Both the position numbers and the translations under genes were made by a program. A stretch of 64,000 nucleotides of DNA from Xylanibacter ruminicola (lineage in GTDB: Bacteria; Bacteroidota; Bacteroidia; Bacteroidales; Bacteroidaceae), in the NCBI GenBank assembly GCA_015060625.1, contig SUYC01000007.1, positions 124,001 to 188,000 on the forward strand, in the 5' to 3' direction. Positions 43,287 to 52,758 of the stretch are shown piece by piece (the first letter of the stretch is position 1; each line of letters opens with the position of its first letter). Under the pieces are notes generated by a model. It was not told the origin of the DNA. It did not search any database and saw only the letters and a list, made by a program, of their open reading frames with translations.

Positions 43287-45613
43287 TTGAAGAACGGCCA
43301 CGAAACACCAAAGTGCAATACCGATCCGTTGGTGGGATAGTGGGGCGTGAGGAACTTCATGTGATTAGCTCCACTGTTCACAACGTTGGTCATCACGAGG
43401 AAGAATCTTACACCTTTCAGTGTCATGTTTGCATATACATCGATAAAGGGGAATTCGCCTAATTCGATGCGGCTGGCCTCATTCTTCTGTACTGCAAACT
43501 GATTGATGGCAGGACAGAAATCAGGAGCGTTATACTTGGTAAAGTATGTAGCGTCGGCACCCAGTTCAACTCCCAGTACCTTGGCAATCTTAAACTTCAG
43601 GTAGAGATTGGTGAAGATATTCCAGTCGGGTAAAGGTAATACCTCTTGGCTACTGGATTTCTGATAGGTGATGATGTTCTCCCAGTTTAGGGGACCTAAT
43701 CGGAAATTCTGATGCAGCTGTGCTGTGAGTATCTGGATATTCTTGTCTTCCTGATAAACGCCTGCGGTCATGTTCTTACGGCCGCCATTGTCGGTCATGT
43801 CGTAACTCATGCCGTAGTAGGTGTAGTTCTTGATGTTTTCTACAGCTACACGCAGTTTGGTGTCTGTTTTCTGGTAGCTGAACAGACCTTCTATGCGGCT
43901 ACGTGTTTCTCTGTCGAAGCTGTTATCCCACCAGATGTGCTTCGAGTGATAGGTGGCCTGTAGGAATACAGGGTTGCATTGCTGATAGAATGCCGATGCT
44001 GCCAGCTGAACCGTATCGCCAAACAGGGGGAAGTTGAGATCAGTACTGAAGTCAACAGTCATGTCGCCAGCATCAGCTCCCGAGAGCCATCTCTCGGCAG
44101 TAAGGTTGAAATGCAGCGTTTTTCCTTGTGTCTTACTCAGTTGGGCACCAAATGTCAGGTTATACTCTTTCCATTTGTTCCAAAGCAGCAACCCATTTTC
44201 AAGCTCAGGCATCTGGTAGGTGTTGTGCTCATACGAAACAAAAGCCTTCAATCCGGCTTTCACGTATTTATTGAATCCTTCGAGCAGGGCCAGTGCGAGC
44301 GTGTTTTTGATGTGTTGATGCTTGACTTGATCATAAATAGAGTCGTTGCCGTATGTCAACCCCTGTTTATAATAGGTGCTCTGATAGTAATCAGCAGGGG
44401 TGTTATAAGCCTGATAGATATGGTTATAATTGCTGATGTCGAGCGTGTGGATAAAACTGGTAACTGGCACATACTCGCGTTTCATCGTGGCGTCGATAGA
44501 GTCCTGAATAGCTTGCAGGCGGTTTAAACTATCGATAGCAGCCTGACCGTCGACCTTGATGCGAGTAGTGTCGGCAGCTATATCAAGTGAATCTTTCTGT
44601 GGTTCTTTGCCTATCACCTTGGCACCTTCAGGTCGTCCTGCTGGTTTCTTGAGTTCTCTGTCTCTGCGCAACTCTTTCTCGTCGTCCTTCTGCTGTTCCT
44701 TCTCTTTTTCGTGCTCCTTCAACGATTCCTTCGCAAACTGGCGAGCTTTGATTTCCTCGTCGGTCATCTTAACCATGCGATAGAAACCAATGTTGTAGCG
44801 ATGACTTAGAAATAAGTGCTGGTGGTCGTTACGATTCCAGTTTCTGGAGAGTACGGTGGGAATTTCGCTTTCAGTATAACTATCTGAGAATGATTCTGGA
44901 TGGGTGACGTAATCGTCGATGGTAATACCACCATTCTCTGATGCCTTTTGGTGGGCAGCATTAAAGAAGAAATGCATCTGATAGCGGTCGCCTAAATAGG
45001 ATGCGAACAAACTGCCATTAAAATGTGATATATTCTGATTGCTATAATAGCCGCGGGCATAAGCATAATCCAGGTCAAATCCGAAATTCAGACGCTTATT
45101 GGCATTTACAGCGAATTTGGCATCAATATGATCCTCGCCATTGGTCTTGTCGCCACAGTTGTCGTATAGCACACTGGTATAGGGCGATAAGGTGTTCATG
45201 AACAGAAAAGCATCGGGCTGCTTGTTCACAAAACTGTAGGGCTCGGTGAAAATAAAATACTCGCCGTATGGGCGGTCGATAAAAATACGACTCAGTCTCG
45301 CCGTATAGTTACTTCCTACGGTGTTGTAGTCGCCATACATACCACTATTAAAAGTGGTGTTCATAAACAAGTGGGGCAGGGTGTCGGGCTCAGTTGGAAT
45401 CACATCGCCAAATCTTCTGTCGATAGTCCACGAGTAAAGTCCTTTAGGAATTTCCTTGTGCTGTGTGGTGTCTTTGCTATGCTTGTTGAAATTGCCGCTT
45501 TGGCGACTTACGTTTCCATACTCGTCAATCTGATTGAAATCACGATCTGTCTGAGCGCTGGCATGAACCAGCGCCAATAGTGCTATAATTAATGTGGATA
45601 GTCTTCTGTACAT
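43283..45613 (-). CDS. Putative porin (Bacteroidetes outer-membrane beta-barrel family)
   Basis: A 776-residue secreted protein with a signal peptide (residues 1-20, ending ASAQ). The flanks (about 50-260 and 390-776) are strand-rich with alternating aromatic residues, and the chain ends in an aromatic (FGVSWPFFN), as expected of an outer-membrane barrel. The middle (about 285-375) is a highly charged, Lys/Glu-rich stretch (EKEKEQQKDDEKELRRDREL), probably a coiled or periplasmic insert. It resembles the family named 'putative porin' in Bacteroidales. It follows a 54-residue gene after 3 bp; substrate unknown. Confidence 0.78.
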   Translation of the reverse strand: MYRRLSTLIIALLALVHASAQTDRDFNQIDEYGNVSRQSGNFNKHSKDTTQHKEIPKGLYSWTIDRRFGDVIPTEPDTLPHLFMNTTFNSGMYGDYNTVGSNYTARLSRIFIDRPYGEYFIFTEPYSFVNKQPDAFLFMNTLSPYTSVLYDNCGDKTNGEDHIDAKFAVNANKRLNFGFDLDYAYARGYYSNQNISHFNGSLFASYLGDRYQMHFFFNAAHQKASENGGITIDDYVTHPESFSDSYTESEIPTVLSRNWNRNDHQHLFLSHRYNIGFYRMVKMTDEEIKARQFAKESLKEHEKEKEQQKDDEKELRRDRELKKPAGRPEGAKVIGKEPQKDSLDIAADTTRIKVDGQAAIDSLNRLQAIQDSIDATMKREYVPVTSFIHTLDISNYNHIYQAYNTPADYYQSTYYKQGLTYGNDSIYDQVKHQHIKNTLALALLEGFNKYVKAGLKAFVSYEHNTYQMPELENGLLLWNKWKEYNLTFGAQLSKTQGKTLHFNLTAERWLSGADAGDMTVDFSTDLNFPLFGDTVQLAASAFYQQCNPVFLQATYHSKHIWWDNSFDRETRSRIEGLFSYQKTDTKLRVAVENIKNYTYYGMSYDMTDNGGRKNMTAGVYQEDKNIQILTAQLHQNFRLGPLNWENIITYQKSSSQEVLPLPDWNIFTNLYLKFKIAKVLGVELGADATYFTKYNAPDFCPAINQFAVQKNEASRIELGEFPFIDVYANMTLKGVRFFLVMTNVVNSGANHMKFLTPHYPTNGSVLHFGVSWPFFN

Positions 45614-45616
45614 AGA

Positions 45617-45781
45617 TTATTTGATCATTCGCATAGACGATTCTGCTATCTTGAAGCACATAGAGAATAGTATGATGTAAGTGCCTGTGGTCTTGTCTTT
45701 AGTGAGATACCAGATGACTCCAACCAGGGCTGTTATCATGAAGATGATATTAAGGATATTGCGTATCTTGTCTTTATTCAT
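45617..45781 (-). CDS. Small membrane protein (54 residues)
   Basis: An ATG at 45779-45781 opens a 54-residue frame (MNKDKIRNILNIIF...) ending TAA at 45617-45619. It has two hydrophobic segments (about 8-26 and 33-44) with a positively charged N-terminus and a KDKTTG turn. It fits the gap between the DUF4468 gene (4 bp upstream) and the porin (3 bp downstream) nearly exactly, which supports it as a real operon member. No family recognised. Confidence 0.65.
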   Translation of the reverse strand: MNKDKIRNILNIIFMITALVGVIWYLTKDKTTGTYIILFSMCFKIAESSMRMIK

Positions 45782-45785
45782 GTCC

Positions 45786-46403
45786 TTATTTGTTGTTTAA
45801 CAGCGAATTGAACTTGTTGAAAATAAAGTCCTTACGGTCAATTGTCTTGCGGCGGAACTTTGCTGAGAGTGGGTAGAGCTTTGTGTGCTTCTTGTTCACT
45901 GCATACTTGTCGGTAATCCATTCCTCGGCCGCATAACGTACGGGCTTGCGCTCAATATCGTAGTTGTAAGAGATATGCGTGATTTTTACTTCAGCCTGTT
46001 CGTTATCGCATTTCACAATCAGTTGGAAGTTCAATTGTGTGCGATCGAGCGACAATGTGGTGTTCTTGAATACCAGCCACTCGTGAAACACTGCTCCCAG
46101 CTCGTGTTTATCGGCGTCTTTGATGGCCACGGCACTATTAGCAATCTGGTTGGGCTCGTTGACCATTTTTTCCATCTGTTTAAGCAGAATGTCGTAAATC
46201 TGCTGAGCCGATTTGCCAGGTGCTTTGATGGTGGTTTGCCAGCATACTTTACCGTTGACTTCTGGTACCGCTCCATCTGCCAGATATTTGGCATCTGGGT
46301 TTACAGTTGGAACAGGCTCCTGTTCGATACGCTCCCAAGTATTGTCCTGAGCCGAAGCTATTACAGGCATTGCCATCAGTATGGCTATCAAAAATTTTTT
46401 CAT
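45786..46403 (-). CDS. DUF4468 domain-containing secreted protein
   Basis: A 205-residue protein with a signal peptide (1-19, ending ASAQ). The mature part matches DUF4468: GKVCWQTTIKAPGKSAQQIYDILLKQM, then KNTTLSLDRTQLNFQLIVKC and ISYNYDIERKPVRYAAEEWI. The family is common in Bacteroidales, periplasmic or outer-membrane-facing, function unknown. It is first in an operon with a 54-residue membrane protein and the porin, so it might assist that barrel; this is inference. Confidence 0.82.
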   Translation of the reverse strand: MKKFLIAILMAMPVIASAQDNTWERIEQEPVPTVNPDAKYLADGAVPEVNGKVCWQTTIKAPGKSAQQIYDILLKQMEKMVNEPNQIANSAVAIKDADKHELGAVFHEWLVFKNTTLSLDRTQLNFQLIVKCDNEQAEVKITHISYNYDIERKPVRYAAEEWITDKYAVNKKHTKLYPLSAKFRRKTIDRKDFIFNKFNSLLNNK

Positions 46404-46432
46404 ATTTACACTAATTTATTTATAAAACCGTG

Positions 46433-46440
46433 CAAAAGTA
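46433..46440 (-). promoter_or_regulatory. Promoter -7 element for the DUF4468-porin operon
   Basis: Leftward TACTTTTG, 30 bp before the start of the DUF4468 gene. A CACGGATT repeat lies about 20 bp upstream of it. Confidence 0.55.
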
Positions 46441-46461
46441 CTAAGATTTTTTTATAATCAG

Positions 46462-46490
46462 GCACGGATTACACGGATTAACACGGATTT
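46462..46490. repeat. CACGGATT short tandem repeat, copy 1
   Basis: Three CACGGATT units with a period of 9-10 bp. A near-identical array is at 57412-57440 in the same orientation, also just upstream of a leftward -7 element. Lies between uvrB (3' end) and the DUF4468 promoter. Confidence 0.85.
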
Positions 46491-46507
46491 TATTATCTTT
46501 TCACTTT

Positions 46508-48547
46508 TTATTTAAGTTCCAATTCCTTTTGTAAACGAACGATTTCATCGCGGTATTGTGCAGCCTGCAAGAAATCGAGCTGTTTGGCAGCTTCTTTCAT
46601 CTTGCGGGTAGTCTCTTCTATCAGTTTCTCCATCTGTGGTCTGGTCATGCGTTCCTCTATTGGGTCGGCGGCCACTTTTATGCCTGTTTCGCCGTTTTCT
46701 GCTGCCATCGAGAAGTTGCGCATCAGCTCCTTGGTGTCGGCACGGTTCTCTTTCTGTAATGAGTTGAAACTCAGGTTCTTGACAATTTGCTTTGGTGTGA
46801 TATGATGCTCCTCGTTATACTTCATCTGCTTCATGCGGCGACGCAGAGTTTCGTCGATGGTTAACTGCATGGAAGCTGTGATGGTATCGGCATACATGAT
46901 GACCTTGCCGTTTACATTTCGGGCTGCACGACCTGCTGTCTGTGTTAAACTGCGATGGCTGCGCAGGAATCCCTCTTTGTCGGCATCGAGGATGGCAACG
47001 AGTGATACCTCGGGCAAGTCGAGACCTTCACGAAGCAGGTTGACGCCTACTAACACGTCATAAACACCCTGGCGCAGATCGCTCAGAATCTTTACTCGGT
47101 CAAGTGTGGCCACATCACTATGGATATAAGCGGTACTCACATTGTGGTTCAGCAGGTATTCGGTCAGTTCCTCAGCCATGCGTTTGGTCAGCGTCGTGAT
47201 GAGTACACGTTCGCCGCGATGGCTGCGAGTAAGAATCTCGTCCATCAAATCGTCTATCTGGTTCTCGCTGGGGCGTACCTCGATTTCCGGGTCGAGCAGA
47301 CCTGTAGGACGGATAACCTGCTCTACCACAACGCCCTCAGCCTCGTTGAGCTCGTAATCAGCAGGGGTCGCACTAACGTAGATAACCTGATTCACTTCCT
47401 GTTGGAATTCTTCGAACTTCAACGGACGGTTGTCGAAGGCGGCCGGTAAGCGGAAACCATATTCAACAAGGTTCTGCTTGCGACTGCGGTCGCCACCATA
47501 CATAGCGCTGATTTGGGGAACACTTACGTGGCTCTCGTCGATAATGAGCAGATAGTCGTCGGGGAAGAAATCCAGCAGACAGTAAGGGCGCTCGCCTGCT
47601 TGGCGACCGTCGAAATAGCGACTGTAATTCTCAATACCTGAGCAATGGCCCAGTTCTTTAATCATCTCCATATCATACTCCACGCGTTCTTTGATACGTT
47701 GCGCTTTGATGTTGTCGCCTATTTCTTCGAAATAAAGCACCTGTTTCATCAAGTCGTCCTGAATCTGGCGGATGGCAATATTGGTTTGCTCTTGAGAAGT
47801 CATGAAGAGGTTGGCTGGGTAGAGGCGGTATTCGTCGAAACTGGCCAAGCGGTCAAAAGTAACAGCATCCATTTCTTCGATGGCATCAATCTCGTCATCC
47901 CAGAATGTGATGCGGAGCACCACCTCACTATAGGCCATTGCGATATCAACGGTGTCGCCCTTAACACGGAAGTTGCCTCGCTGCAAATCCATATCGTTAC
48001 GGACATATAATGCTGCTACCAATTTTCTTAACAAAGCGTTTCGGTCGAGTATCTGTCCTTTTTTTAGTTCGATGACATTCTCCTGAAGGGCTACCGGACT
48101 GCCCATACCATAGATACAAGATACGGATGATACCACAACTACATCGTTTCTGCCTGATAATAGGTTGGAAACGGCTGATAGGCGCAAGCGGTCAATCTCG
48201 TCGTTGATGGCCAGGTCTTTTTCGATGTAAGTATCTGTAGTAGGTAGATATGCTTCTGGCTGGTAATAGTCATAATAACTTACATAATACTCTACGGCGT
48301 TCTGCGGAAAGAAACCTTTCATTTCTTCGTAGAGCTGTGCTGCCAGTGTCTTGTTATGACTCAGAATGAGGGTGGGGCGATTATGCTGTGCAATGACATT
48401 TGCCATCGTAAATGTCTTACCTGATCCGGTAACGCCAAGTAGTACTTGAGCGCGGTCTCCGCGATCCAATCCCTCAGTTAACTGACGTATCGCTTCGGGC
48501 TGATCGCCAGTGGGTTTATAATCCGATGTTAGTATAAATTTGCTCAT
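46508..48547 (-). CDS. uvrB: UvrABC excinuclease subunit B
   Basis: A 679-residue helicase-like protein that verifies DNA damage and recruits UvrC in nucleotide excision repair. Walker A GVTGSGKT at residues 38-45, the beta-hairpin region YYVSYYDYYQPEAYLP near 92-107, DESHVS (motif II), and helicase motifs VGVNLLREGLDLPEVSLV and QTAGRAARN. A C-terminal UVR motif (about 634-669) contacts UvrC. Normal length. Single gene with its own promoter. Confidence 0.97.
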   Translation of the reverse strand: MSKFILTSDYKPTGDQPEAIRQLTEGLDRGDRAQVLLGVTGSGKTFTMANVIAQHNRPTLILSHNKTLAAQLYEEMKGFFPQNAVEYYVSYYDYYQPEAYLPTTDTYIEKDLAINDEIDRLRLSAVSNLLSGRNDVVVVSSVSCIYGMGSPVALQENVIELKKGQILDRNALLRKLVAALYVRNDMDLQRGNFRVKGDTVDIAMAYSEVVLRITFWDDEIDAIEEMDAVTFDRLASFDEYRLYPANLFMTSQEQTNIAIRQIQDDLMKQVLYFEEIGDNIKAQRIKERVEYDMEMIKELGHCSGIENYSRYFDGRQAGERPYCLLDFFPDDYLLIIDESHVSVPQISAMYGGDRSRKQNLVEYGFRLPAAFDNRPLKFEEFQQEVNQVIYVSATPADYELNEAEGVVVEQVIRPTGLLDPEIEVRPSENQIDDLMDEILTRSHRGERVLITTLTKRMAEELTEYLLNHNVSTAYIHSDVATLDRVKILSDLRQGVYDVLVGVNLLREGLDLPEVSLVAILDADKEGFLRSHRSLTQTAGRAARNVNGKVIMYADTITASMQLTIDETLRRRMKQMKYNEEHHITPKQIVKNLSFNSLQKENRADTKELMRNFSMAAENGETGIKVAADPIEERMTRPQMEKLIEETTRKMKEAAKQLDFLQAAQYRDEIVRLQKELELK

Positions 48548-48555
48548 TGAGTGTG

Positions 48556-48563
48556 CAAAGATA
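48556..48563 (-). promoter_or_regulatory. Promoter -7 element for uvrB
   Basis: Leftward TATCTTTG, 9 bp before the uvrB ATG, giving almost no leader. No LexA-like palindrome is seen. Confidence 0.55.
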
Positions 48564-48615
48564 CGAATAAGTTATTAAAAAAACATCAAAAAACACCAAA
48601 AACCTTACATAAAAC

Positions 48616-48646
48616 TTTGTTATTTGACCGAAAAGTGCTAATTTTG
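48616..48646 (+). promoter_or_regulatory. Promoter for bamD-rpoZ
   Basis: TTTG (48616-48619), 19 bp, TAATTTTG (48639-48646), 10 bp before the bamD ATG. Confidence 0.65.
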
Positions 48647-48656
48647 CACCCCGAAT

Positions 48657-49484
48657 ATGAATAAAGGTATCATTACATTGGCATGTGCGGCTTTACTGCT
48701 TAGCAGTTGCGCCTCAGAGTTTAACAGTGTCTATAAGTATGGCGACACTGATTATAAGTATGAGTATGCAAAAGAGGCATTCGCATGTGGAAAATTCCAG
48801 CAGGCAACATCTCTGTTGGAAGAATTGGTGACTATCAAAAAAGGCACTGACGAGGCTCAGGAGTGTCTGTATATGTTGGGTATGGCTCAGTACGGCAATA
48901 TGGATTACGATGTGGCTTCGGAGACCTTTAAGAAATACACAACAAGCTATCCTCGCGGTATTTATGCCGAGTTGGCTTACTTTTATGTAGGTCAGTCATT
49001 GTATCAGAGTGCGCCAGAGCCTCGTTTGGATCAGTCGCCTACTAATGGCGCTATCACTGCCTATCAGCAGTTCTTGGATCTCTTCCCCGAGTCACCACTC
49101 CGTCCTCAGGCTCAGGCTCGTTTGTACGAACTTCACGATAAGTTGATTCAGAAAGAGTATCTCTCAGCCGAACTCTATTATAATTTGGGTGGATATTTTG
49201 GCAACATCAACTCGAACGAGGAGAGTAACTATAATGCTTGTATTATTACGGCTCAGAACTGTTTAAAGAACTATCCTTACTGCAGTATTCGTGAGGATTT
49301 GATGCTGCTCATCATGAAGGCTAAGTTCGAGCTGGCCGAGAACAGCTCAGAGGAGAAACGTATGGATCGCTATCGCGATGCCGAGGATGAATGCTATGGA
49401 TTCCTGAATGAGTTCCCTGAGTCGAAGAATGCCGCTACGGCCGAGAAGTATATCAATAAGTGCAAAAAAGTTATTAAAGATTAA
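48657..49484 (+). CDS. bamD: Outer membrane assembly lipoprotein BamD
   Basis: A 275-residue lipoprotein with signal peptide and lipobox LLSSC (acylated C18). The body is TPR-like (about 35-265): KEAFACGKFQQATSLLEELV, YDVASETFKKYTTSYPRG, and ITAYQQFLDLFPESPLRPQAQ. BamD works with BamA in inserting outer-membrane barrels. The cluster bamD-rpoZ-DUF4293 is a common Bacteroidales arrangement. Next gene starts 3 bp later. Confidence 0.92.
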   Translation: MNKGIITLACAALLLSSCASEFNSVYKYGDTDYKYEYAKEAFACGKFQQATSLLEELVTIKKGTDEAQECLYMLGMAQYGNMDYDVASETFKKYTTSYPRGIYAELAYFYVGQSLYQSAPEPRLDQSPTNGAITAYQQFLDLFPESPLRPQAQARLYELHDKLIQKEYLSAELYYNLGGYFGNINSNEESNYNACIITAQNCLKNYPYCSIREDLMLLIMKAKFELAENSSEEKRMDRYRDAEDECYGFLNEFPESKNAATAEKYINKCKKVIKD

Positions 49485-49487
49485 GAT

Positions 49488-49826
49488 ATGGATTATAAGA
49501 AGTCAAAAGCACCGGTTAACACCGTAACACGTAACATTATGGATCTGTGTGAAGACACAGGTAACATCTACGAGAGTGTAGCTATCATTGGCAAGCGCGC
49601 CAATCAGATTAGTCTGCAGATTAAGGATGATCTCTCAAAGAAGCTGGCTGAGTTCGCTTCATATAACGATTCGCTCGAGGAGGTATTCGAGAATCGTGAG
49701 CAGATCGAGATTTCTCGTTATTACGAAAAGCTGCCAAAACCAACTCTTCTGGCTACTCAGGAGTTTATTGAGGATAAGGTTTACTGGCGTGATCCTTCTC
49801 GCGAGAACCAGAACCAGGAAGATTAA
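49488..49826 (+). CDS. rpoZ: RNA polymerase omega subunit (Rpb6/RpoZ-like)
   Basis: A 112-residue protein with the omega core NIYESVAIIGKRANQIS (near 27-43), which docks the beta' subunit and helps RNA polymerase assemble. The Bacteroidetes form is longer than the 91-residue E. coli subunit at its C-terminus and weakly similar, so it is often labelled 'hypothetical'. Directly between bamD (3 bp) and the DUF4293 gene (1 bp). Confidence 0.85.
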   Translation: MDYKKSKAPVNTVTRNIMDLCEDTGNIYESVAIIGKRANQISLQIKDDLSKKLAEFASYNDSLEEVFENREQIEISRYYEKLPKPTLLATQEFIEDKVYWRDPSRENQNQED

Positions 49827-49827
49827 T

Positions 49828-50289
49828 ATGATACAACGTAAGCAGACATTATATCTTTTGGCGGCCATTATTATGACCGTCATTTGTCTTTGTATGCAGA
49901 TAGGCTCATTCAAGTTGGGGGGTGTTACTGTGGCAAAGGTATTCAACCTTTGGTTTACCGATCCGCTTGGTAAGCATCATTTTGATACTTGGCCCTTGAT
50001 GGCTGTTCTGCTGCCTACAGCGGTCATCGCTACCTATACCATATTTATATATAATAACCGTAAGATGCAGGCTTTGTTCTGTCTCTTCAATGTGTTGTTT
50101 ATCATTGGTTGGTATGTGGTATTTTTTGTTGTTGGCCAGATGGTGGGTGATAAGTCGTGGGGAGCTGTTGTTTTCCGTCCCTCTTGGCCAGCTGTGTTCC
50201 CAGCTATCTCGCTGATACTCTACTTGATGGCTCGTCGAGCTATCCTGGCAGATGAAAAGCTGGTTCGCTCGATGGATAGAATCCGATAA
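49828..50289 (+). CDS. DUF4293 membrane protein
   Basis: A 153-residue protein with four hydrophobic helices (about 7-26, 54-75, 80-101 and 119-138) and the family start MIQRKQTLYLLAA. Function unknown; conserved in Bacteroidetes next to rpoZ. ATG 49828 is taken; the longer frame from 49588 is the reading of rpoZ in another phase. A long hairpin follows the stop. Confidence 0.85.
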   Translation: MIQRKQTLYLLAAIIMTVICLCMQIGSFKLGGVTVAKVFNLWFTDPLGKHHFDTWPLMAVLLPTAVIATYTIFIYNNRKMQALFCLFNVLFIIGWYVVFFVVGQMVGDKSWGAVVFRPSWPAVFPAISLILYLMARRAILADEKLVRSMDRIR

Positions 50290-50293
50290 ACAA

Positions 50294-50328
50294 AATAATC
50301 ATCCCCTCCAAATTTGGAGGGGATTATT
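50294..50328. terminator. Terminator after DUF4293
   Basis: A 20-bp perfect palindrome CCCCTCCAAATTTGGAGGGG (50303-50322) flanked by AATAAT / ATTATT arms. It can act on both strands and separates the rpoZ cluster from the accessory segment. Confidence 0.8.
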
Positions 50329-50335
50329 GTTAAGG

Positions 50336-52648
50336 TTAGGCAATTTTCTTTCGGAACTTTTTGTTTGCACCAACTCCGATTTCTTCAATCAGTTCGAACT
50401 TTTTCCATCGGCTTACTGAGCTGCGATAGGATGAGTCGCTGTAGCCAGGGCCTTTGGCATCCTTCACATCAGCGTAGGTAAACTCCTTGGGCAGTTTGTC
50501 GAAGGTGGTTTTGTCGCTGATGGTGCGAACCTCGGCGGGGGCGTTCTGTGCCTGCTGACTCTCAATCATATTGCCCAGCATGCGCATCTGCGTGTCCAGA
50601 CAGTAGTCGGCCATCATCAGCATGAAATCCACGCAGGCCTTCGATTCGTGTTCCTCACCTGTAAGGAGATAGAACACTACGGCACAACGGAAGGCGATGA
50701 CAGCTGCACGGCGGCGGAAGTTATCCATCACTTCGTCGTTGTTTTTCAGGGCCAGTATGCGCTTTTCTTCGACCCATTTGCCGATGGCTTTGCGCAGGCG
50801 AGGCGTGTCAACATAGCCTTTCAGTTCGCTCAGTCGGCGTGCTGCCTGCTGGATGGCTTCCTGTTCTTCGTCTGACAAGGGACGGTACTTGGGCATCTTG
50901 GCAAATCGGGTGTCGGGCAGCTCAGATATCAGTACGCGGCCTCCTAGTCCGTTCTCGGCATTGTCGCGCTGAAAACACTTGTTGAACGAGCCGTAGGTGC
51001 CAAAGATGGTCCAGTTGTAGATTACCTGTACATCGCCCGATTCGGTCTGATCGCTGTTGTAATCCTGTCCCCATTCGGCACGATCGAACGAGTAGCGATA
51101 GATGTCGTACTTGGCGCTCCAGTTGCCTGCCGAATTGGTCTTCAGCAGGGTGTCGAGCTCTTCGCAGAACGAGTACAGACAATGTCCGGGCGCACCTTTA
51201 AATCGCTTAAGCAGGGTAGAGTTTGATACCGTGATAGGCAGCTTGCGGATAGGGAGTTTAGGCATCTCCTGTGCGCGTTCGTTGGCTTTGCGGCACTTGT
51301 TCTGCTGCTTGATTTCATCCTCCTGACGGCGATAGGCATCCGACTCGTCTTTTAGAATCTTCATCCAGCACTCTACGGCCTCTTTACAACCCGATTTACC
51401 TCCTGCCTGGCGGGCTACGATAATCGACATCAGTCCCAGGTACTGCTTCTTCTCGTCGGCATACATCACTTCTACCTGGTCGGCATAGGCGGCTGCAATA
51501 GGCATGATGGCGCACAGTACGTTCATCTGCATCTCCTTGGGTGCGGCCATCACGGGCTCGCGCAGACCTGAGGGTAACAGCTTGGCTATCAGTTTGCGGC
51601 GATGCTTGTCGTTGGTCTCCTGGGCTTCTTCGGCTTCGATGGCTTCTTCATCGTCGTTGTCGCCAAAGGCCTCGGCCAGGATCTCTCGCTGACGTTTGGT
51701 GAGGGCTGCATTGGGATCGGTTTTCTTGTAGAAGTCGTCGATAAGCTTCTGGCAGTCATCCTCAGTAGCATACTCAGGCATGCGATGGCGCACTACTGCT
51801 ATCATCTGTGCCTTAGAAATCAATCGGCTGGCTCCTATCGAGAGAATGCTCAGCAGCGAGTTGTGGCGTACACCCTCTGTCTGCAGCGAACGCTCTGTAA
51901 GTCCTGCCTCTTCCATAAACAGGTCGAACACCTTCAGGTAGCGCATGTCGGGCTTCGCGGGTACATCATTAATAGTTACTTCCATCGCGGGCTGGTTTGC
52001 AGTCGCATTGGTGTTGTCCTCCCAGGGGCGATAGTGCTTGTTGGCTTTCTTGGCGCCTGCGGGTACCTCTTCAAGTCCCAGCTTCTCGCGCTCCTTCAAT
52101 GTTTTGTACTCCTGCTCGCTCTCTTCGATGGTCATTGTCTCATCAAAGATGGCGTCGTCCAGGTACAGCAGTTCTTCGGCATCGGCTGTGGTGGTAAACA
52201 TCACGCGGCCCAGGTCGTGTGCCCCATTATCCATCTCGGTCTGGGTGAGGATGGATACGCGTACCTGATTCTCCAGGATGGTCTTACCTTTCTCGCGGCG
52301 CAGCACCAAGTGCAGGCCGTAGCGGGCCGAGCGGCTCATCTCCAGCAGGCCGATTTCGCTTTTCATCTCCAACAGCTTCTGTGCGATGCGGTCGCTCTCT
52401 ACCAGACTTTCGCAATCAATGTCGTAGGCAAACATCGAGCTGGGGTGGCAGGCGCCTTCTACTTTGCCGTCGGGCATCAAGTCGTTGTAGGCCATTTGCA
52501 GTAGCTGTTTCTTGGCCTGTTCGTCACCCTGACGAGCGTGTGCCAGGTGCAGGCGGTTCTGCTGGCTGTTGCGCAGGTTAAAGTACTCCTCCTTCGAGTT
52601 GATGGGCTGTGCCATCTTTTTTCCATTCACAATAAAAATACGTCGCAT
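50336..52648 (-). CDS. Primase/helicase-like protein (VirE N-terminal-like plus DUF3987-like)
   Basis: A 770-residue protein. The N-terminal part (about 60-170) has YDIDCESL, then EMSRSARYGLHLVLRRE, resembling BT4734/VirE_N domains, which look like primase folds. The middle (about 350-700) fits DUF3987, a replicative helicase-like ATPase; the P-loop is ARQAGGKS (412-419), with a helical C-terminus of winged-helix type (715-768). Such proteins occur in Bacteroidales mobile elements and prophage remnants. No integrase or relaxase is present here. ATG at 52646-52648; a second ATG (52613-52615) has a purine-rich GGAAAAAAG just before it and is a reasonable alternative. Confidence 0.7.
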   Translation of the reverse strand: MRRIFIVNGKKMAQPINSKEEYFNLRNSQQNRLHLAHARQGDEQAKKQLLQMAYNDLMPDGKVEGACHPSSMFAYDIDCESLVESDRIAQKLLEMKSEIGLLEMSRSARYGLHLVLRREKGKTILENQVRVSILTQTEMDNGAHDLGRVMFTTTADAEELLYLDDAIFDETMTIEESEQEYKTLKEREKLGLEEVPAGAKKANKHYRPWEDNTNATANQPAMEVTINDVPAKPDMRYLKVFDLFMEEAGLTERSLQTEGVRHNSLLSILSIGASRLISKAQMIAVVRHRMPEYATEDDCQKLIDDFYKKTDPNAALTKRQREILAEAFGDNDDEEAIEAEEAQETNDKHRRKLIAKLLPSGLREPVMAAPKEMQMNVLCAIMPIAAAYADQVEVMYADEKKQYLGLMSIIVARQAGGKSGCKEAVECWMKILKDESDAYRRQEDEIKQQNKCRKANERAQEMPKLPIRKLPITVSNSTLLKRFKGAPGHCLYSFCEELDTLLKTNSAGNWSAKYDIYRYSFDRAEWGQDYNSDQTESGDVQVIYNWTIFGTYGSFNKCFQRDNAENGLGGRVLISELPDTRFAKMPKYRPLSDEEQEAIQQAARRLSELKGYVDTPRLRKAIGKWVEEKRILALKNNDEVMDNFRRRAAVIAFRCAVVFYLLTGEEHESKACVDFMLMMADYCLDTQMRMLGNMIESQQAQNAPAEVRTISDKTTFDKLPKEFTYADVKDAKGPGYSDSSYRSSVSRWKKFELIEEIGVGANKKFRKKIA

Positions 52649-52712
52649 AATAATACTAGTTTTGCTGGTTAGGCCTCCCCGGCACCATGCCTTCGTTTGA
52701 CCTTAGCGAGTG

Positions 52713-52720
52713 CAAATCTA
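52713..52720 (-). promoter_or_regulatory. Promoter -7 element for the primase-like gene
   Basis: Leftward TAGATTTG, 65-72 bp before the ATG. The leader between them has a GC-rich stretch with GGCC/GGTGCC elements near 52668-52690. Confidence 0.5.
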
Positions 52721-52758
52721 GTAATAAAAATAATGCAAGATTGGATTTTTCCGGAGGT

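Noticed and set aside
49588..49827. N-terminal extension of the DUF4293 protein
   Set aside because: It lies wholly inside rpoZ in another frame; the family starts at MIQRKQ.
51602..52504. A 300-residue frame antisense to the primase-like gene
   Set aside because: Shadow frame with low-complexity hydrophobic composition; no promoter or domain.
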